Shown here: in pieces, positions 54,897 through 61,841 of the stretch | Layout: each line of letters starts with the position of its first letter | How positions within the stretch are numbered: position 1 is the stretch's first letter | Source of the DNA: Haliovirga abyssi | GTDB lineage: Bacteria > Fusobacteriota > Fusobacteriia > Fusobacteriales > Haliovirgaceae | Assembly (NCBI RefSeq): GCF_030295325.1 | Contig: NZ_AP027059.1 | Location: 984,637 to 1,048,636, forward strand | Length of the DNA: 64,000 nucleotides | Direction of reading: 5' to 3' | Program-made: the position numbers and the translations under genes | Notes under the pieces: model-generated | What the model was told of the DNA's origin: nothing | Databases searched by the model: none | What the model saw: the letters and a program-made list of their open reading frames with translations, nothing else

Positions 54897-55865
54897 ATGA
54901 ATTTTGGGAATATAAATGGATTTTATTATCTTTTATTATTAGTTATATTGATAGCAATATTTTATTTAGGCTATCAAAAAAAAGTGAATATTATAAATTT
55001 AATAAGATTTCCATTTAACAAAAAGAAAGAAAAATTATCAATTTTCATAATGATATTAGGAGTTTTTTTAATTGTTTTTTCATTAACTGACCCCGAATTT
55101 TTTAAAGGATATGAAAAATATCAAAAAAAGGGATTAGATATCTATTTTTTAATAGATGTGTCTAAGAGTATGCTGTCAGAAGATATCAAGCCAAGTAGAA
55201 TAAGAAGGTCAAAAGAGATTATATCAAGTGTAATAGATGAATTAAAAGGGGATAGAGTTGGATTTATTCCGTTTTCCTCAACTGCGTATATACAAATGCC
55301 ATTAACAGATGATTATGATATGGCTAAAATGTTTTTGGATGTAATAGATACTAATATGATTTCAGGTGGAGGAACTAATATAAAAAAAGCATTAGAATTA
55401 GCAGAAGCCTCATTTAAAAAATCTGCTAAAGGGGATAAAGTTATAATATTAATAAGTGATGGGGAAGTACATAATGAAAGTGGAATTAATGAGTCTGAAA
55501 AAATAGACAAAAGTATAAAAATATATACAATTGGAGTTGGAAGTTTAAAAGGAAGTTTGATACCTATAGTTGATAAAATAGGCAATAGAATAGATTATAA
55601 AAAAGATAAAAAAGGAAATTATGTATTGTCAAAATTGGATGTAAAAACATTAGAAGAAATTGCAAAAAATGGAAATGGGAAATTTTATATGTCAACTATT
55701 GCAGGAGATGAGATTCAAAAGCTAACTAGTAAAATAAATTTATTAAAAAGAGAAGAATTGGGAATAGAAAAATTAAAAATATATAAAAAATTATATCAAT
55801 ACTTTTTAGGAATAGGAATTTTAATTTTTTTAATGGGATATTTATATGGAAAGAGAGGAGATTGA
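54897..55865 (+). CDS. batB: BatB-like VWA membrane protein
   Basis: A paralogue of the preceding protein, 322 residues, with N-terminal helices (about 8-25 and 45-62), a VWA domain with LIDVSKSM (MIDAS Asp87), GGGTNIKKALELA and LISDGEVHN, and a C-terminal helix (about 297-315). In this copy the second Ser of the usual DxSxS is retained (D-V-S-K-S). It probably forms a complex with BatA. ATG has tggagga upstream. Confidence 0.91.
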   Translation: MNFGNINGFYYLLLLVILIAIFYLGYQKKVNIINLIRFPFNKKKEKLSIFIMILGVFLIVFSLTDPEFFKGYEKYQKKGLDIYFLIDVSKSMLSEDIKPSRIRRSKEIISSVIDELKGDRVGFIPFSSTAYIQMPLTDDYDMAKMFLDVIDTNMISGGGTNIKKALELAEASFKKSAKGDKVIILISDGEVHNESGINESEKIDKSIKIYTIGVGSLKGSLIPIVDKIGNRIDYKKDKKGNYVLSKLDVKTLEEIAKNGNGKFYMSTIAGDEIQKLTSKINLLKREELGIEKLKIYKKLYQYFLGIGILIFLMGYLYGKRGD

Positions 55866-55866
55866 A

Positions 55867-56799
55867 ATGAAAGGAATTAAAATAGTAAATATTAAAATAA
55901 TAAACTTGTTTTTAATGTTGATAATTGGAATTTCTTCATTTGGAGCGACTACTAGAATTACTACTGGTTCTTCTATTAAATATATTACAAAAAATGAAAA
56001 ATTATACTCTATAATAAATAATGGTAATGATTTTTATAAATCTAAAGACTATAAAAAAGCAATATCTCAATATAAAGAAGGATTAAAATTAGATGAGAAT
56101 AATAAAGTATTAAATAAAAATATAGCTAATAGTTATTATAGTGAAAAAAAATATGATGTTGCAACTGAATTCTATGAAAAAACTAAAGATTTTAAACAAG
56201 CAGGGAATTCTTATAAAAGAATTGGAGATGGTTCTAAAAAATTAGACGATAAAATAAAACAATATAAATCAGCATTAGAAGAATATAAAAAAGGAATAAA
56301 ATTGAATTCGAATAATATGGAATTGAAATTTAACTATGAATATGTAAAAAAGCTTTTAGATAAATTAAATAAGCAGAAACAACAAAATAAAAACAGGAAT
56401 AAAAATAAAAAAGACAAGAATAATAAAGATAATAAGAAAAATAAGAATAAAAACTCTGATAAAGATAATAAAAAACAAAATAAAAACAATAAAGATAATA
56501 AGAATAAAACTGGAAAAGATAATCAAAAGAAATCTGATAAAAAAGATGGAAAAGATAATAAACAAAATAAAAATTCTAAAAAGAAAGATAAAAATCAACA
56601 AAACGAATCAAAAGCTAATAAAGAGCAATCAAAAAAAGATAAAGACAAATCAAAAGACAGCAAAAATATGAAAAAAGTTAATCTGCAAGAAGCATTAAAA
56701 ATTTTACAGTCATTAGAAAAGAAAGAAAAAACAGATTTAAAGAACAATCAGCAATTAAAAATGCAACAAAATAATACGCAAGAAAAATATGATTGGTAG
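55867..56799 (+). CDS. batC: exported TPR protein with a Lys/Asn-rich tail (BatC-like)
   Basis: Signal peptide (about 1-29, NLFLMLIIGISSFG), TPR repeats at about 45-165 (YKSKDYKKAISQYKEGLKL and ALEEYKKGIKLNSNN), then about 100 residues (168-268) made almost entirely of Lys, Asn, Asp, Gln and Ser, and a final amphipathic segment (NLQEALKILQSLEKKEK). The tail is disordered and strongly basic. ATG 55867 is chosen since agaggag sits between it and the in-frame ATG 55846. The Lys-rich tail after TPRs is a known style among Bat TPR proteins (family memory). Confidence 0.87.
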   Translation: MKGIKIVNIKIINLFLMLIIGISSFGATTRITTGSSIKYITKNEKLYSIINNGNDFYKSKDYKKAISQYKEGLKLDENNKVLNKNIANSYYSEKKYDVATEFYEKTKDFKQAGNSYKRIGDGSKKLDDKIKQYKSALEEYKKGIKLNSNNMELKFNYEYVKKLLDKLNKQKQQNKNRNKNKKDKNNKDNKKNKNKNSDKDNKKQNKNNKDNKNKTGKDNQKKSDKKDGKDNKQNKNSKKKDKNQQNESKANKEQSKKDKDKSKDSKNMKKVNLQEALKILQSLEKKEKTDLKNNQQLKMQQNNTQEKYDW

Positions 56800-56810
56800 A
56801 GGTGAGAAAA

Positions 56811-58415
56811 ATGAAGAGTATAAAACATATAATTTTTATAATTTTATTAATGATAAATTCAATAGTAATGTTAGCTGCAACTCCTAGTATTACTTTAGAT
56901 ATAGACACAATACAAATTCCTATAGGAGAGACAGCTAATTTATCAGTTGCATTAAACAATATGAAGGGAGCGAAAGCATTATCAATAAATGGATTAAATA
57001 ATTTTAAGGTAGTGTCTAAATCAAGCTCTACTCAAACTACAATAATTAATTTTAAAAAGACAGAATCAGTTAATTATAATTACACAATACTGGCTACACA
57101 AAAAGGTGAGTACCCTTTGAAAGCAACTGTAAAATATAAAGGAAAGATATATGAAAGCAATATATTAAATATAAGTGTTACAAAGGCTTCGCAACAGACG
57201 GGATTTGCAAAAAATATATTTTTAAAAACTGTAATCTCAAAAGATAAAATATATTTTGGAGAGAAATTGATTTTAGCATATGATTTGTATACTCGTTATA
57301 ATGTTAATAGTTATGGATTTACTGATAAAATGAATTTAGATAAATTTATGGTAAAAACAACAGATCAAGATAAATTAAAAGGAAGTTATGTATATATAAA
57401 TGGTAAAAAATATGTAAAAAAAAGAGTTTATGAATCAATATTAACTCCTTTGAATAGTGGTGAAATTAAAATTCCATCATTTGCTTTTCAAGCTAATATA
57501 GCTACAAATGATGATTTCGGATTTTTTAATACAACAAAGCCTAAAATTTTAATGACTAAAGAAAAAATAGTAAATGTTTTAAAATTGCCATTAGATGGGC
57601 AACCTAAAAATTTCACTGGTATAATTGGAAACCTAAATATAGAAAGTAATATTTTATCTAAAAATATAAATTATGGGGATTCAACTACACTAACAATAAA
57701 ACTTTTTGGTGATTGTAATTTAGATAATGTGGATAAAATAATAAAATCAAATATAAAAGGATTTAAAATTTATGAATCTTTAAAAAAATCAAGTGAAGAT
57801 TTTGAAAATGGTAAATATTTAGCAAAAAAACAATTTGATATAATAATTATACCAGAAAAAACAGGAGAATTGGTATTTCCTGGAATAGAAATACCATATT
57901 TTAATCCAACTAGTGGGAAATATGAAATAGCAAAAGTTAAAAGTTTTAAAATAAAAGTGACTGGCACAATGAAACAAAATAATATAGCAAATTCATACAA
58001 TAATAATCAAGAAGAGTTAAATATATCAACATTACCAGTTAATAATGTAATTACTAAAGAAGGTAATAATAATTATTTCGTAATAAAAATAAATAAAATT
58101 TTAGCATATATAATAATAGTGGTTATTTTTGTTTTGTTAATATTGTTAATAGTTATAATTATATTAAATAGAACAAAAGATAATATAAATAGTAAAATGA
58201 GAAAATGTAAAACTGTAGATGAGGTATATGACCTTTTTGCTGATGTTTTAAAAGATAAATATGCAATTAATATAAAAGCATTTAGTATGAAATCGTTAAA
58301 AGAAAAAATAAATGATGAGGATATAATAAAAATAATATCAAAATTTAATAATAAAGAGTATGAAGAAGTGAACGAAATAAAAAAAGATATAAAAATAATT
58401 TTAAAGAAAATTTAG
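56811..58415 (+). CDS. batD: BatD-like protein
   Basis: A 534-residue exported protein: signal peptide (HIIFIILLMINSIVMLA), a long periplasmic region of Ig-like strands (ATPSITLDIDTIQIPIGETANL at its start, later AYDLYTRYNVNSYGF, EITGEL-type VFPGIEIPYFNP), one membrane helix at about 432-455 (ILAYIIIVVIFVLLILLIVIIIL) and a short cytoplasmic helical tail. It ends the Bat operon. ATG 56811 is preceded by gaggtgag; the in-frame TTG 56793 overlaps the previous gene. Confidence 0.88.
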   Translation: MKSIKHIIFIILLMINSIVMLAATPSITLDIDTIQIPIGETANLSVALNNMKGAKALSINGLNNFKVVSKSSSTQTTIINFKKTESVNYNYTILATQKGEYPLKATVKYKGKIYESNILNISVTKASQQTGFAKNIFLKTVISKDKIYFGEKLILAYDLYTRYNVNSYGFTDKMNLDKFMVKTTDQDKLKGSYVYINGKKYVKKRVYESILTPLNSGEIKIPSFAFQANIATNDDFGFFNTTKPKILMTKEKIVNVLKLPLDGQPKNFTGIIGNLNIESNILSKNINYGDSTTLTIKLFGDCNLDNVDKIIKSNIKGFKIYESLKKSSEDFENGKYLAKKQFDIIIIPEKTGELVFPGIEIPYFNPTSGKYEIAKVKSFKIKVTGTMKQNNIANSYNNNQEELNISTLPVNNVITKEGNNNYFVIKINKILAYIIIVVIFVLLILLIVIIILNRTKDNINSKMRKCKTVDEVYDLFADVLKDKYAINIKAFSMKSLKEKINDEDIIKIISKFNNKEYEEVNEIKKDIKIILKKI

Positions 58416-58447
58416 ATTTTAATAGTGTAGAAAAAGAGTTTTCCTGT

Positions 58448-58472
58448 TATGGGCGAGAAGACCTCGCCCATA
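58448..58472. other. G+C-rich hairpin between convergent genes
   Basis: A 10-bp perfect stem (tatgggcgag / ctcgcccata) with loop aagac. It lies between batD and the minus-strand pseudogene and could end transcription from either side, but neither side has a T-run directly after the stem. Confidence 0.5.
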
Positions 58473-58618
58473 CAGTAGATTTATTATAATATTCCTCTAT
58501 TTTTTACGATCAAAAGTATTATATTTTTTAATCTTTAAAATTGGCTCAGTAGTATATCCAGCAGGTTTTACTCTCCAGGCTTCTATAAGTCTAGCCCAAT
58601 AGTTGACCTTGGCCGCTA

Positions 58619-58628
58619 GGGTTGAGAT
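58619..58628. repeat. left target-site duplication
   Basis: gggttgagat, identical to 58845-58854, directly outside the left inverted repeat. Confidence 0.92.
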
Positions 58629-58689
58629 CAATGTCATCAAGCTAAGGGGAATTAATGCAAATCAAAAGACCAACTCCTTCCTTCTTAGC

Positions 58690-58713
58690 GTTTTCTCTTG
58701 GCTAAGAGAAAAC
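58690..58713. repeat. hairpin 1 inside the element
   Basis: 10-bp perfect stem (gttttctctt / aagagaaaac) with loop ggct. Confidence 0.9.
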
Positions 58714-58768
58714 TAAAGTGCAGAATATTGAGAAAAAAGCATTAAAAAAGCCAAATATCCACGCTATA

Positions 58769-58792
58769 GGTTTCTCTTAGATAAGAGAAACC
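58769..58792. repeat. hairpin 2 inside the element
   Basis: 11-bp perfect stem (ggtttctctta / taagagaaacc) with a 2-base loop; clearly related in sequence to hairpin 1. Confidence 0.9.
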
Positions 58793-58844
58793 GACAACAA
58801 GGGAGGAGTAGAGTTTTTATAAAATCCTTAGCTTGATGACATTG

Positions 58845-58854
58845 GGGTTGAGAT
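58845..58854. repeat. right target-site duplication
   Basis: gggttgagat, identical to 58619-58628; in the gene it encodes part of the AIST segment. Confidence 0.92.
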
Positions 58855-59555
58855 AGCTACAATTTCCTCTGGTGAGAATAATCGGCGAACATCCCCTAAA
58901 AGTTTACCATCAAAACTTACTGGAGTTTTAGACAAAGCACGAGAGTATCTTAATGCTGTTAATTCTCTTTTGGAAAAGCTACTAATTTTGCTTAATTTCT
59001 TTTTACACTGCAATCCTTGAATTTCTTCAGGAGTTATTTTATAATCTTTATATTGCCACGAATTTACATCAATGGCAAAAGGGCAAGAAACATAATATGA
59101 CACCTGCATACGTATAAGATAAATCAAACGAGGCTTTAAAATTTTAGCAGCTCCTTTTTCAATATACATTTCAAGAACTCCAGAAGCTACTCCTAAATCA
59201 GTTGACCAAGTAAGAATTCTTCCTGGTAAAAGCTCTTTTCCAAATTTTTTTTCAGCTTTATTAAGTAGTGTTTTAGAAAAATAAGAGATCTTTTCTGGTG
59301 GATTGATTAAACTTTTCATGGATTTATCCACTTCGTATGTCCATGATTTTTTTCCTCTGGGTAAAGGGTCAATAACATCTGCAGGTTGAAAGTGCTTTTT
59401 AGTAGTTGTGCAACTGTTTAATAAAAACAGTTCTAGAATAATAAAAATTGATGAAATAATTTTTTTCATGATTAACCTCCTTTTTTTATGGTATCATGTG
59501 GATTTTATATAAGGCTTTTCAAATTTAGATAGTGTGAAATTTTGCTATTCCTTAT

Positions 59556-59585
59556 ATTATACCATCGGAATTAAGCATCTGTCAA
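59556..59585 (-). promoter_or_regulatory. consensus promoter of the disrupted lipoprotein gene
   Basis: On the minus strand, TTGACA (59585-59580), an 18-bp spacer and TATAAT (59561-59556) preceded by TGG. Both hexamers are perfect. Confidence 0.85.
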
Positions 59586-59613
59586 TTATACCCTAGGGAA
59601 GTTTCAGTTATTA

Positions 59614-59642
59614 TTTACAAAAAAGAGTAATTGTGATATAAT
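59614..59642 (+). promoter_or_regulatory. promoter of tex
   Basis: TTTACA (59614-59619), a 17-bp spacer, TATAAT (59637-59642), about 25 bases before the TTG start. It diverges from the lipoprotein promoter. Confidence 0.85.
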
Positions 59643-59673
59643 ATTTCATAATTCAAAATTTGGAGGTATAGAT

Positions 59674-61833
59674 TTGGACTTAGTCAAAATAGTAGAGAAA
59701 GAACTTAATTTAAATCATTTTCAGGTGGAAAATACTTTGAAATTATCTGATGATGGAGCTACAGTTCCATTTATTGCTAGATATAGAAAAGAGATGACTG
59801 GAAATCTAAATGAAGAACAAATTAGAGATGTGCTAGATAGAATAAATTATCTTAGAAATTTAGAAAAAAGAAAAGAAGAAGTATTAGTAACTATAGAGGA
59901 GCAAGGGAAATTAACAGAAGAATTAAAAACTAAAATAGTAAAAGCTATAAAGCTACAAGAAGTTGAAGATTTATATCTTCCGTATAAAAAGAAAAGGAAA
60001 ACAAAAGCAGATATAGCTAAAGAACGTGGATTAGAGCCATTAGCTATATTTATGCAAAGAAAAGATATAAATATTAAAGATATAAATTCAGAATCTGAAA
60101 AATATATTAATGAAGAGATAACAACAATAGAAGAAGCATTAGACGGAGCAAAACTGATAATTGCACAAGAGATATCTGAAAATATAAAATATAGAGAATT
60201 TATTAGAGATTTAATGAGTAAAAAAGGAAAAATAATATCTTCTGTTATAGAGAAAAATAGAGAAAAAGATGAAAAAGGTGTTTATCAAGATTATTATGAT
60301 TATAGTGAAAATGTAAAATATATCCCTTCACATAGAATTATGGCTGTAAATAGAGGAGAAAAAGAAAAAATAATTAGAGTAGCAATAAAATTTGATGATA
60401 TATCAAGAGATAGAATTTTAAATTTCATTTTATATAATTATAAAAATATTAATTTAAAAAACTTATATGTTGATATTATAAACGATAGTTTAGATAGATT
60501 GATATTACCATCAATAGAAAGAGAAGTTAGAAATATTTTAACAGAGCAAGGAGAAAATGATTCTATAAAGATATTTCAAAAGAATTTAAAAAATTTATTA
60601 ATGCAGCCGCCAATTTATGAAAAAAATATTTTAGGAATAGATCCAGGATATAGAACAGGTTGTAAAATAGTAGTAATAAATAAATTGGGATTTTTCATAA
60701 AAAGTGATGTGGTATATTTAGTTAGTGGAGATAAAAAATTAATAGAAGCAAAAGAAAAAATAAAAAAATTAATATTAGAGAATGATATTGATTTGGTTGT
60801 AATAGGAAATGGGACAGGTTCTAGAGAAACAGAAAAGCTTACTGCTGAAATTATAAGTGAAAATGATTTTGGTAAAAAAGTATATTATGTAATAGCAAAT
60901 GAAGCAGGTGCTTCTGTTTATTCAGCATCTAAATTAGCAAAAGAGGAATTTCCTGATCTAGATGTTACAGAAAGAGGCGGGATTTCCATTGCAAGAAGAG
61001 TACAAGATCCATTAGCAGAATTAGTAAAAATTGATTCAAAATCAATTGGAGTAGGGATGTATCAACATGATGTAAATCAGAAAAAATTAGGAATAGCATT
61101 AGAAAATACAGTTGAAAGCGTAGTTAATGATATTGGAGTAAATTTAAATACAGCATCTTGGGCTTTGCTTAGTTTTGTTTCTGGTATTAATAAAAAAGTA
61201 GCTAAAAATATAATGGAATATAGAAATGAAAATGGAAAATTTAAGAGCAGAAAAGAGCTGAAAAAAGTAAAAGGATTAGGAGAAAAGGCATATACATTAG
61301 CAGCAGGATTTATAGTTGTACCAGAGAGTAAAAATGTTTTAGATAATACAATAATTCATCCAGAGTCATATAGTATTGCAGAAGAGATATTAAAAGATAT
61401 TGATTCAAATTTAAAGGAATTCAAAAATAATACAGAGGAAGTTATAAGTAAATTAAGATCATTTGATATTAAAGGATTTATTGATAAAACTAATTATGGA
61501 GAAGAGACAGTAAAAGATATATATGCTTCGCTATTAAAGCCTAAAAGAGATCCTAGAGAAAATTTACCACAACCTCTATTAAAAGAGAATATTTTAAAAA
61601 TGAGTGATCTAAAAGAGGGAATGGAATTAGAAGGAACAGTTAGAAATGTAGTTAAATTTGGCGCTTTTATAGATATAGGTTTGAAAAATGATGCATTATT
61701 GCACGTTTCAGAGATGGGAAAGAAATTTATTCAAGATGCGACATTAGAATTAGAAGTAGGAGATATTGTAAAAGTAAAAATAAAAGAATTAGATGAAAAA
61801 AGAGGAAGGGTTTCACTTACAATGAAAGGATAG
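59674..61833 (+). CDS. tex: Tex-family RNA-binding protein
   Basis: A 719-residue cytoplasmic nucleic-acid-binding protein. The N-terminal helical region starts with the usual VEKELNLNHFQVENTLKL and GATVPFIARYRKEMTG; a YqgF/RNase H-like domain (about 325-460, LGIDPGYRTGCKIVVI, ERGGISIARRVQDPLAELVKI) follows, then helix-hairpin-helix motifs (about 490-560, ENGKFKSRKELKKVKGLGEKAY), and an S1 domain (about 645-715, GMELEGTVRNVVKFGAFIDIG). Length matches the family. TTG start with tggaggt upstream. A short gap leads to the kinase gene. Confidence 0.95.
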   Translation: MDLVKIVEKELNLNHFQVENTLKLSDDGATVPFIARYRKEMTGNLNEEQIRDVLDRINYLRNLEKRKEEVLVTIEEQGKLTEELKTKIVKAIKLQEVEDLYLPYKKKRKTKADIAKERGLEPLAIFMQRKDINIKDINSESEKYINEEITTIEEALDGAKLIIAQEISENIKYREFIRDLMSKKGKIISSVIEKNREKDEKGVYQDYYDYSENVKYIPSHRIMAVNRGEKEKIIRVAIKFDDISRDRILNFILYNYKNINLKNLYVDIINDSLDRLILPSIEREVRNILTEQGENDSIKIFQKNLKNLLMQPPIYEKNILGIDPGYRTGCKIVVINKLGFFIKSDVVYLVSGDKKLIEAKEKIKKLILENDIDLVVIGNGTGSRETEKLTAEIISENDFGKKVYYVIANEAGASVYSASKLAKEEFPDLDVTERGGISIARRVQDPLAELVKIDSKSIGVGMYQHDVNQKKLGIALENTVESVVNDIGVNLNTASWALLSFVSGINKKVAKNIMEYRNENGKFKSRKELKKVKGLGEKAYTLAAGFIVVPESKNVLDNTIIHPESYSIAEEILKDIDSNLKEFKNNTEEVISKLRSFDIKGFIDKTNYGEETVKDIYASLLKPKRDPRENLPQPLLKENILKMSDLKEGMELEGTVRNVVKFGAFIDIGLKNDALLHVSEMGKKFIQDATLELEVGDIVKVKIKELDEKRGRVSLTMKG

Positions 61834-61841
61834 GGGTCTAT

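Larger units (their letters stand above)
58629..58844. mobile_element. 216-bp non-autonomous (MITE-like) insertion element
   Basis: Ends are 19-bp perfect inverted repeats, caatgtcatcaagctaagg at 58629-58647 and its complement at 58826-58844, flanked by a 10-bp direct duplication. No coding frame of useful length is inside. Two perfect hairpins lie in the interior (58690-58713 and 58769-58792), both built on the core tctctt / aagaga. Base composition looks richer in G+C than the neighbourhood. The catcaa-taag pattern at the tips and a duplication of about 10 bp recall IS4/IS231-type elements (from memory). A full-length parent element was not found in this window. Confidence 0.92.
58497..59469 (-). 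pseudogene. lipoprotein of the carboxymuconolactone decarboxylase/AhpD-like fold, broken by an insertion
   Basis: The reading frame starts at ATG 59469 with aaggagg upstream and a lipobox-type signal peptide (FLLNSC-TTTK). It then shows a helical AhpD-like pattern (RLIYLIRMQVSYYVSCPFA, FSKRELTALRYSRAL). The redox motif is incomplete: only the first cysteine of the usual CxxC remains (SCPFAIDVN). The intact part runs to 58855. There the 216-bp element cuts it, so the present frame ends inside the element (stop 58828-58830) after 213 residues. The rest lies at 58497-58618 and reads LAAKVNYWARLIEAWRVKPA to a TAG stop. Removing the element and one target copy restores 248 codons. The family call is moderate. 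Confidence 0.82.

Noticed and set aside
54803..55018. 71-codon plus-strand frame across the batA-batB junction
   Set aside because: Overlaps two clear VWA genes in another frame and has no ribosome site.
58629..58844. Integron attC site or phage attachment site
   Set aside because: The exact 19-bp inverted ends and the 10-bp target duplication fit DDE-type transposition; no integrase is nearby.
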